Shown here piece after piece: positions 1 through 12,330 of a DNA stretch of 64,000 bases. The stretch comes from Parapristionchus giblindavisi (Eukaryota > Nematoda > Chromadorea > Rhabditida > Diplogasteridae), in contig CALSFV010000315.1 in NCBI GenBank assembly GCA_943737045.1, positions 186,001 to 250,000 of the forward strand, in the 5' to 3' direction. Every line of letters begins with the position of its first letter. The stretch's first letter is position 1. A model generated the notes under the pieces. It did not search any database, was not told the DNA's origin, and saw only the letters and a list, made by a program, of their open reading frames with translations. The translations under genes were made by a program, and so were the position numbers.

Positions 1-3000
1 TTACGACGTTCTATATCTTCCACCTTAACAAATCAATATTATTCCTTGTATACATACAGTAGATTCAAAGTATTGATTGAATATCTACCTCTTTCAATCG
101 TTCAAATCCATATTCTTCAAGATGACTAGCTCTTCTATATACATCCATCTCTGATGGTTCCTCATCTAATGATTGTTGAGACGAACTCTGAATGAATAAA
201 TCAATAAATCAATATATTGATTATTTGTATGTTTCGAAAACATTGTAAGTGATAGTTCATACCTGATAACTAGTATTCAATTCCTTTTGTAATCTAACTA
301 ACATATCATGAGATACAATAGAAGATACAGAAGCACTCATTGCACGTTCTAAATCATCATCTTTCTCCTATAAATATAGTTTATCTTTATGATAACAATG
401 AAATGAAATCTGACCACATCTCCATTTTCAGATAGATCAATAGTATCAATGGCTTCTTTACTCAGAATCGATAGAGGATGTGTTCCATTTGTAATGATAG
501 CAGAGTTATTGGTTCGTATTGATTCTCTCATTGATTCCTCATCTAATTCTTGAATATCTTCCAATGGTCGAGGTAATCGAATCTCCCTTTATATATATTA
601 TAATTATTTTAATATAGGGTATTCCAATACGATTGAAACAAATAATTATCTCTTTCATTGTTCTATCATCGTAGAAAAAAAGAGAATACTTTCGTATCTT
701 GCACTACCAATGTGTAAAAAAAAATTTTTTCTAAAGAATTTAACAATTCAAATATTGAAATTATCTACCATTATTTAACTAATAACTAGTTGTGAAACAT
801 AACCAAAATGTATCTATTTGAGAGGATAAGAAAAAGTTTTATGAGAAATTGATACCTTTCTCTTTCAAAGCATTCATCATCAAAATCATCAGCCAATTTC
901 TCCATTGCTCCTAATCGATTTGATTCTTCCATCCAATCAATAATCGATTGTCTCTTTTCTTCTTCTGTCGCTTGTCTGATAGAGATTTATTGATTGATCA
1001 ATCGATCGATTATACTCTTCTTACCTCGTCTTCTTATCCCCTCCAGCTATTGTTACTCCGAAATCACTTCGAATCTCGTTCGTCACTCCACCCATCACAA
1101 ATCGTGGCTGAATCAATAAATCATTAAATCAATCAATGGACATGATCTACCTGATCTTGATCATAATCATCATCATCAATGATTCCTTTTGATGTGCCAG
1201 GTGGTGAACACATTTCATCGTAGACTTTAGAATATGAAGAGAAGAATGGAGTATATCCTGTAGTGAAGAGATATGATGAAGAGAGAAGAAGAAGAATGAG
1301 ATGAAGTCATTATTCATACGATTAAACCACATTCAACGAACACTTTTTATACTTTAAAACATCCGATATACTTTTTATACTTTAAAACTTTACCTTTGAG
1401 TAGAGGAGGAATACTTGATCCTGGTGGTGTTGGATGACGAGGAGAAACAATAGAGGAATGAGAGGATGATAGTTTAGATGGAGATGATGTTAACTGAAGA
1501 TAATAAGACTGTATCTATAGAATAGTATAAATGATCTTTTAATAAATGAATAAATGAAATTGTACAAGTATAGGATTGCATGCACAATAAATATAAATTT
1601 TGAGATGTGAACTTTCAAAAAAAATAATTGTGCTTCATGTTTTTTTAGAGAAACTAAACTTACATGTAATTGGATAGGTTTCAGTGGCATATCAATATTG
1701 ATTGGAATCCGAGAAGAATCAATCTTATGAGAGGATGAACGACGACCTATACAATAATATACGTATTCAAATGAAATAAATAAATAATTAATAAAATTAC
1801 CAGGTCCCATGAATATGACAGTTTCAGCAGCAGATTGTTCGGATGAACTCTCTAGATCTGATCTTCTTTTTCGATCTGATGATGATATTGATGATGAATC
1901 TCCTATTATCTATAAGGAGACAAGAGGATTAACACTCAAGGACAAGAGATACTACTTAGTTCAACCAATTAGAATAGACAGATGGATTGGAAATCAATCA
2001 ATACTATGATATATACTGTATAATATTGATTTTTCAAAAGATTTCATTTCACAAGATTATGATCTGTTTTACTAACGAATTAAAAATAACTAAATAATCA
2101 AATAAAATAAAAAGACTGACTCTGATCCTCCTTGGTGTTTTCCTTGCCTTACTTAATTTACTCGCCAATTGAAGGATATTCTCATTTTCATCTCTTCTAT
2201 CAGTGAAAGAACAAAGAATTGTTGTCTGTTTACATCGACCAACTCCACATCGAAGTAATTGACCCAATGGACTCTCCCTTAAAAGGATTAAAAATTTTAT
2301 TCGCAGAAATAATATTTTGCTGCCATAAATTCTTGGTGGAAGTAGTTTTATGAAACATGGAGTAATTGTTTGAATGAATAACTCAAGTATCATTAAGTAG
2401 TTTCTTCCCTTTCAAATGAATAAGAGAATGTTTCTATTTTTGATAAAACTTCAATCAGATGTTTTCATTCCTTTCTACTATTCTGATGTCTCAAGGGAAT
2501 GCATCATTTGATAGACCAGAGAGAGGGGAGAGGGAGAGGGAGAGAGGGAGGATAGAGGGAGAGGGAGAGGGAGAGGGACAGAGGGAGAGGGTCATGTCTG
2601 ATGACTTCCTTATTCTCTTATACTAATAGGGGTCAAGTCATTTCATCTGTCAATTGCAACAGAATTTAAGGATTTATCATTCATTGTATCTATTTTTTAA
2701 ACAATTCAATCAAAGACAAAACATTGACTGATCACAGGATTCGATTACTATAACAAATTTGTTTGTACATGAAAGTAGTTGCAGATATGATTCGTTATGC
2801 CAATATATCATGTACCACCCACCCATTCTCTCTCTCTCCCCCTCTCTCCTTCTCTCCCTCTCTCTCTCTCTCCCTTTTCCTCTCCCTCTCCCTCTCCCTC
2901 TCTGGCTCTCTCTCTCCTCCTTCTCCTTCTCCTTCTCCTTCTACTATTCATACTCATTCATTCCATCTAAGACCTTCTCTCGATAACTTCAAAGAGGACC

Positions 3001-6000
3001 GTTGAAGAGTATCACAGGGGAAGGATTAGTCATGAACATGTCTTTCCCTCTCCCTCTCCTTCCCCTTCTCTCTCCCCCCCCTCTCCCTCTCTCCCTCTCC
3101 CTTGATGGATTAGCAATGTTTAGTATTAGTCTCCACAGTTGGATATCTTCAACTCATCTAATTCATTCATTCATCCTTTCATCACTTCTTACAATTATAG
3201 AAAAAAAGATAATTATATAATAGCTGTTTTTATCAACAAAAAAGTATGTGGAATCCTATTTAATTTATTTTTCAAACAAACAAAAAAATCATAGAATAAA
3301 ATAAAATGTATAAAAGTGACTAACCGACAGGGTAGATTCTTTTGTCCTTGTGTGAGAGCAATTAGAATATTTCCAATGACAGGCATTGTTAACATTCCCT
3401 TTTGAGAATTTCTTTCTCCTATTCCAAGATCAATCTAGAATTGTAATGATCTCTTTCCATAAACTATCAGTCAAGAAACTAAACACACGAAATAAGTTAG
3501 TCGAGGCTTTTCAAGGATATTCGTGATTTTTTTATCAACGTGCGTAAGAACGAAACGAGACACATAAATATGATGAGTGAATAAAGTTTGAAATATAAAC
3601 TTAATTCACTTGCTAATGGGATATATCTGAAGGGTTGAAAGGACTAATGAATATAAATGATATACCATATGAAGTGAAGTTCTCTTATCTCCTTTATGAA
3701 GTGTTATAGTGAAAAATAGATGAGAAGATCGATGATCTTCTTCTTCTTCTAGAAATATTAACTGTATTGAAGAAAGACTCAACGATGAAATAAGATACCC
3801 TTCCTCTAGGACCTATCTTTCCCTCTCTACGATCTCTCCCTCTCCCTCTCCCTCTAGGATCTCTCCCTCTCCCTTTTCTACCCCATAAAGTGTTAGTTGG
3901 CAGGTGCCTCATATACACACAAAGATGATTACAGCCTCAATTACAGGATAAACAGCTCTATGGGTCAAGGAGATGAAGAAAGATCAAAGATCAAAGTTCA
4001 ATAACTGACCAATCAATCGATTATCGATTACTGTATTGAGATAGAACATAGCTTGATCAATAGAATCAACTTGAATCTCTGAACAATTCTCTATTCGTGG
4101 TCCTTCTAATGAATCTTCAACTATACGAACAGGAAATCGACGAGGATCTAGAAAGATCAAAGATTAAATATCAAAGATCAAATATTACAGAATAATAAGG
4201 AGTCATTAAAGGTCAAAGATCAATAATCATACCAGTATTAAATTGAGAAAGAAGATTAACAATATTATTTGTTCTATGAGAATAATGAATAGCTGAGATC
4301 TTGACTATACAATGAGATTTGATTGCTTCGGTACTGAAAAGATCAAAGATCAAATACGAAAGATCAAAAATCAAAGATCAAGTACGACAGATCTAAGATC
4401 AAGTACGGCAGATCAAAGATCAAATATGAAAGATTAAAGATCAGATATGAAAGATCAAACATTGAGGATCAGATATGAAAGACCAAAGATCAAATATGAA
4501 AGATCAAAGTTGAAATAAGAATGATCAAAGATCAAAAATCAAACCTCTTCTCTAGGATGGGAAATAGATATGATATGGCGGATTGGAATAATCCTTGTTG
4601 ATCGTTGAGGGATGAATACAACACTGCATCTTTATCTGAAAAAAGGAAAGATTAATCAAATTCAAATGGTTCTTGCATTGATTCTTTTCAGATACAGCAA
4701 TCATTATTGATATATCATTAGTCTATCTATCACAACTACTATTATATCCCCTATCCTCCCCTTCTTCATCTTTCTACTCTTATCCTCTTATTCATTCTAA
4801 CGTAGATGTCACACATGTCGAGGTACTTTTTGTGTCCACTCCGATACACCACCAATGAGAATGAGAGACAAACGGATGAACAAGAAGGAGAGGGAGAGGG
4901 AGAAGGAGAGGGAGAGAAGGAGAAGGAGAGGGAGAGGGAGAGGGAGAGGGAGAGAAGGAGAAGGAGAGGGAGAGGGAGAGGGAGAGGGAGAGAGTGAAGA
5001 AGTCTTATACTATTCTTAACCAATATATGATGGATGGATGAGGGATTAACAATAGAATGAACTACTCTCATTCATTCTCTTCATCTATCAATACAGGTAA
5101 CTAGTCAATTATAATAGAGAATACTTACTATAAGACGATCCACCAAATGATATGATACATCCATCGATCGATGATAGAAGTGAATGAAGTAGATCAGGAA
5201 GAAGTGATGAACATATCTCGGACTACAAATATATAATCATTAGTCAATCATAGTTATTCTCAATGATTCTTCTATTCATTCTTACTATATCTTCATATTA
5301 AATATTTCTATTGTTACGATTGCATATTACTAATCAGTGATTGATCGTCTATATGAAATATCCTAGCAGACATATCTATCACTCCTCTCTCTCCCTCTTC
5401 CTTTTCCTCCCTCTCCCTCTTCCTCCCCCTCTCCTCCCTCTCCTTGTCTCCCCCTCCCTCTTCCCCCTTTCTCCTCCTCCCTCTCCTCCCCCAATCTGTT
5501 GCAATATCTCTTCTTCTCTAGTGCGGCAAACATCTTCGTAATGAAATATGTGGTTGTCTTCTTCTTCTTCTTCTTATGAGTGATGATTCCCATGAGAGAA
5601 TAGAAAGAAAAGAAAGGAATAAATGAATGAATCAATCATATCTACACAATACTATCATATCATTCATCTCTCTCACTATCTATTCAGTAGATCATCTACT
5701 TTGTTCTCTCGATAGTCAGACAAAAGTGAAATATGAAGAGATGATCCCTTTATGAGTTTGTTAGATGACGTAAAAGATATGTGCATGATCAGCAGAATTG
5801 TACTACTCCTTACTCTTTTTATCTATTCAATAAATAATTCTATGAACAAACAGACCATTGTTTGAACATTCAATTATATCTTACTCTACTCTTACTACTG
5901 ATAATACCAATCAATCAATAAATCTACAGTATACCTGATTAGATTGTGGTGTAAATACAGTATCGAATGTGTGCTTCGAGTGACTTTTAGTTGTGTGTGT

Positions 6001-6231
6001 AAGAAAAATCTGATTCGTCGCCGATGAATATGATAGTGTACCCGATCGAAGATCATGAGCAGATAAACGAGCACATAATCGTATCTGAAGATTGAAAGAT
6101 CAAAGATCAAAAGGGGCGGAGTCTTAACTACCTTGCTCTTCTGTGATCTCGTGGGCAGGCCAATTGGCCGATGGCCACGATTCATTTGGCACACGAAGTG
6201 CACACAAACCGGACGACTTTTACTAAAGACG
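1..6231 (-). CDS. vab-8: VAB-8/KIF26-type divergent kinesin (partial)
   Basis: Multi-exon gene read on the minus strand. Motor exons lie at about 6231-6135, 6087-5937, 5215-5135, 4635-4545, 4330-4233, 4151-4010, 3429-3327 and 2289-2122; tail exons follow at about 1910-1803, 1749-1670, 1497-1394, 1254-1148, 1113-1026, 983-855, 590-411, 358-263 and 190-91, and the gene runs off the left edge. Kinesin landmarks are visible in order: FDTVFTPQ, then IDGCIISFGGSSYS at the P-loop position, IDLGIGE (switch II), GNILIALTQGQKNLPCR and ESPLGQLLR. The canonical GxxxxGK(S/T) P-loop is absent, as expected for the KIF26/VAB-8 family, which steers cell and axon migration rather than walking as a normal motor (family knowledge). 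An exon for the region before switch II is not firmly placed (candidate near 3810-3700), and the first exon was not found. The tail is Ser/Asp/Glu-rich. Nearly every large intron carries purine or pyrimidine tracts. Confidence 0.72.
2521..2592. repeat. GAGAGG-type purine tract in kinesin intron
   Basis: Almost pure G/A run built on GGGAGA/GAGAGG units, inside the 2290-3326 intron of the kinesin gene. Confidence 0.9.
2830..2942. repeat. CTCTCC-type pyrimidine tract
   Basis: C/T-only run (CTCTCCCT units passing into CTTCTC), same intron as the 2521 tract but with the purines on the opposite strand. A second shorter CT run follows at about 3043-3102. Confidence 0.9.
4236..4550. repeat. Degenerate GATCAAA minisatellite
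   Basis: The intron between the STEAIKSHC exon and the DKDAVLYSS exon of the kinesin (core about 4331-4544) is filled with imperfect copies of AAAGATCAAA/GATCAAATATGAAA. The same short word is scattered singly or in tandem in many other introns of the window. Confidence 0.75.
4883..4995. repeat. GAGAGG purine tract in kinesin intron
   Basis: Run of GAGAGG, GAGAAG and GAGAGA units in the intron next to the P-loop exon. No coding exon overlaps it. Confidence 0.9.
5381..5493. repeat. Pyrimidine tract in kinesin intron
   Basis: C/T-rich run (CTCCCTCT and CTCCTCCC units) in the intron between the FDTVFTPQ exon and the P-loop exon. Confidence 0.88.
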
Positions 6232-6360
6232 ATAAATTATGAAGATTTGCATGGTGAGAGACAATTAGGAATAAGCAGAAAAGAGCCGGTCGTGTAATGA
6301 ATGATTAAAGAGATAAGAGAAGAAGAAGGTGATAAGAATATTAATTGATGATATGAAGAA

Positions 6361-6768
6361 GGAGAGGGAGAGAGATAAGAAAGAATGAGTAGAGGAAGAG
6401 TAATATGGTCAGATGGAGGAAACAAGAGGGAGAGGGAGAGGGAGAGGGAGAGGGAGAGGGAGAGGGAGAGGGAGAGGGAGAGGGAGAGGGAGAGGGAGAG
6501 GGAGAGGGAGAGGGAGAGGGAGAGGGAGAGGGAGAGGGAGAGGGAGAGGGAGAGGGAGAGGGAGAGGGAGAGGGAGAGGGAGAGGGAGAGGGAGAGGGAG
6601 AGGGAGAGGGAGAGGGAGAGGGAGAGGGAGAGGGAGAGGGAGAGGGAGAGGGAGAGGGAGAGGGAGAGGGAGAGGGAGAGGGAGAGGGAGAGGGAGAGGG
6701 AGAGGGAGAGGGAGAGGGAGAGGGAGAGGGAGAGAGGGAGAGGGAGAGGGAGAGGGGAGGGAGAGATA
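6361..6768. repeat. Long perfect (GAGAGG)n hexanucleotide microsatellite
   Basis: About 310 bp (6427-6735) are a perfect uninterrupted GAGAGG array of roughly 50 copies, flanked by slightly broken purine sequence. Every reading frame through it is open ([24 protein letters not shown] on the other strand), so the long ORFs here are artefacts. It lies just upstream of the first kinesin exon I can place, either in an intron or in the 5' flank. The lack of interruptions suggests recent expansion. Confidence 0.95.
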
Positions 6769-7408
6769 TTGTGGACCTCGAGCTCACTTACACAATGCAG
6801 TTCTAATTCCATTGGAGGAGCTAACAAGAATTGAAGGAAAGAAGAAAAGGAAGGAAGGAAAGAGATAGTAGAGTAAGGATTATACTATTTTATATCAATC
6901 ATATCAGAATATAAGGGATATCACATATAAATATGAACGTGTAATGAGATAAAGCAATGCACGAATCTGAAAATCAAGAATTTCAATAATCTCCAAAAAA
7001 TTGTTGGTAGTTCAAAAGAAGAATTGGCAGTTTATTAAAAGAGAAGGAAAGGAAATGGATTGGATCAAAATACGAATTCTAATCTTGAATTCTAGTCTAT
7101 AGATAAAGATCTAATATGAGGAAAAAGATAAAAGATAAGAGATTAAGTGAGAAAATAAATGATCTCGATTATAATGAATAACTTATGAATGATAATGGAA
7201 ATTATTGATTGATTAGATGGATATTGTCCGTATAAAATGACTCTCCCGTACAAAGAAAACAAGTGATTTTTATACGCTCAATAAAGAGAAGTAGAGAAAT
7301 AATAAAGAAGAATGATAAATAGTACCTCTCATATAGTTGATGTATATGAAGGAATTGATGGAACGAATAGAGGAAGCATATAAGGACCAATTGGAGAAGT
7401 TGGAGAGA

Positions 7409-7739
7409 ATCAAGAGGGAGAGAGGAAGAAGGAGAGGGAGAGGGAGAGGGAGAGGGAGAGAAGGAGAAGGAGAGGGAGAGAGAGGGAGAGGGAGAGAAGG
7501 AGAGGGAGAGAGAAGGAGAGGGAGAGAGAGGGAGAGGGAGAGAAGGAGAGGGAGAGGGAGAGAGAGGGAGAGGGAGAGAAGGAGAGGGAGAGGGAGAGAG
7601 AGGGAGAGGGAGAGAAGGAGAGGGAGAGGGAGAGAGAAGGAGAGGGAGAGAGAGGGAGAGGGAGAGAAGGAGAGGGAGAGGGAGAGAGAAGGAGAGGGAG
7701 AGGGAGAGAGAGAAGGAGAGGGAGAGGGAGAGGGAGAGA
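7409..7739. repeat. Compound GAGAGG/GAGAAGG purine array
   Basis: About 330 bp of pure purine. Unlike the 6.4 kb array it is compound: GAGAGG blocks are regularly interrupted by GAGAAGGAGAGG or GAGAGAGG, giving a higher-order period of about 40-50 bp. Confidence 0.92.
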
Positions 7740-8130
7740 TAATCAGATCTGGTCCTGATTCCGTCTCTTTGATGAGTTCACAACTATGAAGTCAAATTGA
7801 GAATACGGACGATAGAATGAACAATATTGTATACAATATCATTCAAATATAATGGGTGATAGACTAATTATGAAAAGAAGAAAGAATGTAATAATAGGAA
7901 TACTGTAGACTATAAAGCTATTATAGATCATATCGATGAACATATTAATGATCGGAAATGAATTATAATGGAGAATAAAGAAGAATAACGATATGAATGA
8001 AGTTGATGATGAGAGAATGAATGAATGGATAGATTTCAATCCAGAAGAGAGGAGAGAGTAAAGACATAAATTGACGATCCATCAACGGATTCCATTAGAA
8101 GACGATTGAGACCTGAGATGGTCCAGGAAA

Positions 8131-8480
8131 AAAAGGAGAGGGAGAGATCCTAGAGGGGGAGGGAGAGGGAGAGATCCTAGAGGGAGAGGGAGAGGGAGAG
8201 ATCCTAGAGGGAGAGGGAGAGAGAGGGAGAGGGAGAGGTAATGGAGAATAGATAGTTGAGTCTATCTATTCTATTTGAATGAGAGAGTACTTTAGGGGAA
8301 GAAGAAATAGAAGAAGAACTTAGAAGAAGTATGAGTGATAGGCTATAGAAGAGAAGAAAGAATAGAAGAGGGAGGAGGAAGACAGAAGGAGAGGGAGAGT
8401 GATGAGAAGGAGAGGGAGAGGGAGGAAAAGGAGAGGGAGAGGGAGGAGAAGAGGGAGAAGGAGAGGGAGAGAAATATGTA
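8131..8480. repeat. Purine tracts with ATCCTAGA interruptions
   Basis: At 8131-8238 GAGAGG blocks alternate three times with the word ATCCTAGAG, a small tandem repeat of about 30 bp. A second purine-rich patch built on GAGGAGAAGGAGAG follows at about 8374-8475. Confidence 0.85.
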
Positions 8481-8571
8481 GTTAGATATGTAAGACTGAT
8501 AGGATCATTTCATCAGATAATTGGTGCAATCACAACACGAGAGTGATAGTTTAGTATCTTTCCTCCACCTC

Positions 8572-8985
8572 TCACTCTGCTTCCCTCTCTCTCCCTCTCC
8601 CTCTCTCTCCCCCTCTACCTCTCTCTCCCTCTCTCTCCCTCTCCCTCTACCTCTAGTTTGTAATTGAATCCTTCGTATCTCTTCATATCTCATTCATAAT
8701 CTCAACTTCTTCTTCTTCTTCTTCTTTCATCTCCAGATGTGATATCATGGATGACCATTCCATTATTCATATTACTTATGTTCATGAATAAAGACATCAT
8801 TCACAGATGATAGATTGAGGATATTACAACTAGAGTCGAGACTGAGAGGGAGAGAGAGGGAGAGAAGGAGAGGGAGAGAGAAGGAGAGAAGGAGAGGGAG
8901 GGAGAGGGAGAGAGAAGAAGAGGGAGAAAGAGAGAGAGAGAGGGAGAAGGAGAGAAGGAGAGGGAGAGAGAGGGAGAGGGAGATA
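8572..8985. repeat. Opposed pyrimidine and purine tracts
   Basis: A C/T run (CTCCCTCT units) at about 8572-8656 is followed by a G/A run at about 8843-8985. The two are in opposite orientation and could pair as a weak 300-bp-spaced hairpin. Confidence 0.85.
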
Positions 8986-9769
8986 TAGTTGATCAACCAA
9001 GTGATGAAAATGAGAAGTTGATTGATGAATCGGAATAGAATTTGCAGTGGAGAATGAGGATATTGATCAAATGAATGGAGAAATGAATAATAAAGGAGAA
9101 GATAAATGATATAATCTTAGATAAATTCATTCTTAGTATGATTATATTCTATTAGATGCTCAGATAATTAATTCAATCATAAGAGAGGTTACAATAGATG
9201 GGAATAAATAGTTCATTTTTTTCAAAAACAAGGCTGAAATTTTTTTCCTGAAATTTCCGTTTTCGTTTTTTATCTGCGAGCAGTTAAGGAAAAGCAACAA
9301 AATAAGAAGCAAGAAAATAGAAACGACACTATGATGAACGAAGCCTCATTGACTAGTTTACATTTCTATTGAAGGAAAAAAAGAATGAGCGAAATTGGAT
9401 GGGATCATGGACTTTCTCGAATCTGTTCAGTGTCCGAATTGGATTCTTCAAAAAATAAAGACGCAACACTAAATAAATATTTTTCTTTTTCTTTGAAACT
9501 ATTTCTAAAAATAATTTTTTTTAATTTTCAAATTTAAAAATTATATTCTGTTTCTGGTCAGAAAATTTTCTAGTCTCCAAAACGACCAGAAAAAAAAACA
9601 GAAAATTGAGCAACATAGAAACAGAAAGTCGCATCATTGATCCCAAAGCATCTTTCGAATAGAAAGTAGAATTGAAATGATTATGATATGGAATATAATG
9701 AATGAGAGGAAGAGAATAATTAGATGATTGATCAAGAATTGAACTGACAATGAGTGCTATGGTGGTCTC

Positions 9770-9842
9770 TCTCCTCCCCTCCCCTCCTTCCTCTCCCTCT
9801 CCCTCTCCCTCTCCCTCTCTCTCTCCTTCCCTCTCCCCCTCT
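9770..9842. repeat. CTCTCC pyrimidine tract
   Basis: C/T-only run of CTCCCT units. It is opposite in orientation to the purine minisatellite that starts about 120 bp downstream. Confidence 0.88.
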
Positions 9843-9964
9843 AAGACAGTGTCCTTCGTTAGAGAGTGACGATTTATATTCACTCTTTTGGCAGGCAAAT
9901 GAAAAGAGACCGGGCAGTGAATTTATGCTCACGGAAAGGTAGAAGAAGATCAGAGGATAGGATA

Positions 9965-10200
9965 GGGGAGAGGGAGAGATGGAGAGAGGGAGGGAGAGGG
10001 AGAGGGAGAGATGGAGAGAGGGAGGGAGAGGGAGAGGGAGAGATGGAGAGAGGGAGGGAGAGGGAGAGGGAGAGATGGAGAGAGGGAGGGAGAGGGAGAG
10101 GGAGAGATGGAGAGAGGGAGGGAGAGGGAGAGGGAGAGATGGAGAGAGGGAGGGAGAGGGAGAGGGAGAGATGGAGAGAGGGAGGGAGAGGGAGAGAGAG
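9965..10200. repeat. 32-bp purine minisatellite, about 7 copies
   Basis: About seven near-perfect tandem copies of a 32-bp unit. Each copy contains a single T in the word GAGATGGAGAGAGGG, followed by AGGGAGAGGGAGAG. The regular T makes this a true minisatellite on top of the hexanucleotide background. Open frames across it are repeat artefacts. Confidence 0.93.
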
Positions 10201-10558
10201 ATGAAAAAGGAAGGGGGAATATGAAGAGAAAAAGGAGTAGAGAGATGAGAACATCTGTGAGAGAATGAAAAGAAATGATAGAAGTAAAGTGAAGAAGAAG
10301 AAAGAAGAAGATCATGAAGTGTAAAAGTTGAAATGAATATGATTTGTAGTACATAGTGGGTAGACAGAGGGAGAGGGAGAAGGAGAGGGAAAGGGAGAGG
10401 AAGAGGAAGAGGGAGAGGGAGAAAGGGGAAAAGGAGAAGGGTTGAGCTGACCCGACTTCTTTCCCTTCTTCTTCATCTTGATCAGTCTTCTTCAATCACA
10501 AATTGAACAAAGTAGTGATAGAAGAGAATGATGAGAGGGTGTACTCTATGGAGAGAGG

Positions 10559-10575
10559 CGGGGGGGGGGGGGGGT
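10559..10575. repeat. Poly-G tract
   Basis: Fifteen consecutive Gs followed by TGG, inside a purine-rich stretch. A likely sequencing or replication slippage site. Confidence 0.85.
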
Positions 10576-10844
10576 GGCAGGGGAAGAGAGGGAGAGGGAG
10601 AGAAAGAAGAGAAGTGTGAAGTGTTGATATGATCATAAAGAGAAGGATGATAAAGAATGATTGTGACTGGTCAATTTGAATAAATGAAGATTATAATGAA
10701 TAGATTGATGAAGAGAAATGATCAATCAGAGATTATTATGATCATCGAAAGATTTGAAAATATTCGAGATATCTCACACTGATTGTAAATGTTTATGGAA
10801 GAAAAGAATATCTGTGATGTAAGATGAAGAGTAGTCAAAGAAGA

Positions 10845-10965
10845 GGAGGGAGGAGAGATAAAAGGGAGAGAGAAAGGGAGAGAGAGAGGGAGAGAGAGGG
10901 AGAGAGAGAGAGAAAGAGAGAGAAAGAAAGAGAGAGGGGGGAGAGAGAGAGAGAGACATAACAGG
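10845..10965. repeat. GAGA/GGGAGA purine tract
   Basis: Purine run mixing GAGAGA and GGGAGAGA, with a few AAAG interruptions. No exon is recognisable around it. Confidence 0.85.
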
Positions 10966-11512
10966 AGAGAGGGCCATCTATTTAAGAGGGTTGAAGAGGG
11001 AGATTCCATAGAAGCTGCCACTAATCAAATTATGCAACCCCAGAGAATATCTCGAGATGAAGAAAGAGAGAGGGAGAGAGAGATAGACAAAGAGAGGATT
11101 AGTTCAAATTGAAATGGTAGCCAATTATGAAATCCCATCTTCTCCTTCAATGTATACTACATATATGTGTATCAAATGAGGTTCATTATCATCTTATCTA
11201 CAGTAATCCAATTGTATTCATTGACTTCTCATCATCTTTTTAAATATAAAAATACCATAATTGATCCCCTCTAATGCGCATCCGTAATATCATGATTCAA
11301 TCTTACGAGAAAAGATCAAAGATCAAAGATAAAAAAGTAGAATATAGTTGTTGTAGATAATATGAGATGAGAGTGATAATAGAATAGTAACTACTTTATT
11401 GACTCTATGAGTTTCAACTAATCGAGAAAGTAAAAGATTACACAACAAAAGAGTATTGTATTCATATATAGTTCCGATTGATCGCCTTCCCTGCCACCTA
11501 TACCATCTTTAG

Positions 11513-11816
11513 TTTTATCAACTCAATAAGCAAATAAAAATTATGTTCATAGTAATGATTCGCTTATCCTATACATTTACGATCGCGACAATAAAAAACA
11601 ATTGGTTGACTCTCGATAGTTTTTTTTTTCTACAAAATGGTTTAAAATCACACCGGTCCTTTTTTCAATATCAGGGATTCAGGAAGAGTGAATTCAAAAA
11701 TCGAAAGGATGTGATTTTGAAACATTTATGGAAAAAAATATTCAAATTCTAAAGTTAACCAATTTTTTCTTTGACTATTAACAAATTTTTGCTTATTCAG
11801 TTCATAAAACGAAAGG
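11513..11816. mobile_element. Possible MITE with about 23-bp inverted ends
   Basis: The left end TTTTATCAACTCAATAAGC and the reverse complement of the right end (TTTTATGAACTGAATAAGC) match at all but two positions over 19 bp, and similarity continues with the following AAA. The roughly 300-bp length and AT-rich core without an ORF fit a miniature inverted-repeat element. No clear target-site duplication was seen. Confidence 0.5.
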
Positions 11817-11999
11817 AGTCATAGGAGGAAAGGAGGACCATCGAGAGGGACTGTAAATCATAACCATAGAAAACAGATCAACAGAAAACAAACCATAACA
11901 CAATCAATACATAAGAATCTACAGTAACTTACAGTAATGTATGGATACGGTAATATGATACATATCTAATCACTCGAAATGAACCTATCACTTTCATGG

Positions 12000-12330
12000 G
12001 GACAGAGGGAGAGGGGAAGGGAGAGGGGGAGAAAGCCTGAGTGTGAGAGGGAGAGGGAGGGAGAGAGAGAGAGGGAGAGGGAGAGAGAGGGAGAGGGAGG
12101 GAGAGGGAGAGGGAGGTATTACAAAGTATAATAATAGAGTACATTATAATCCATAAGATCACAACAGATAATGACTCGTTTGTATTGAAATGAATGAATA
12201 AAGAGCCACCATCTACTGGTCAGTCAGAGTACAGAGATGAGAGGCAGAGGGAGAGGGAGGCAGAGGGAGAGGCAGAGGGAGAGGGAGAGAGAGGCAGAGG
12301 GAGAAGGAGAGAGGGAGAGGGGCGGAGTCT
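12000..12330. repeat. Purine tracts 3' of DHTKD1
   Basis: Two G/A-rich runs at about 12000-12118 and 12238-12330 lie just beyond the DHTKD1 stop codon, probably in the 3' flank. The second alternates GAGAGG with GAGGCAGAGG. Confidence 0.85.

Noticed and set aside
6782..6817. Possible short kinesin exon (PPMELELHC followed by GTAAGT)
   Set aside because: It ends in phase 0 or 1, while the next exon at 6231 needs phase 2; kept only as a remark.
6237..6868. ORFs of 130-196 codons encoding SLSLSL, RGRGRG or ERERER
   Set aside because: Translation of the perfect GAGAGG array; no splice, start or family support.
9230..9620. AT-rich block with CTGAAATTT and CGACCAGAAAA words as a possible transposon
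   Set aside because: I could find neither inverted ends nor a second copy in the window.
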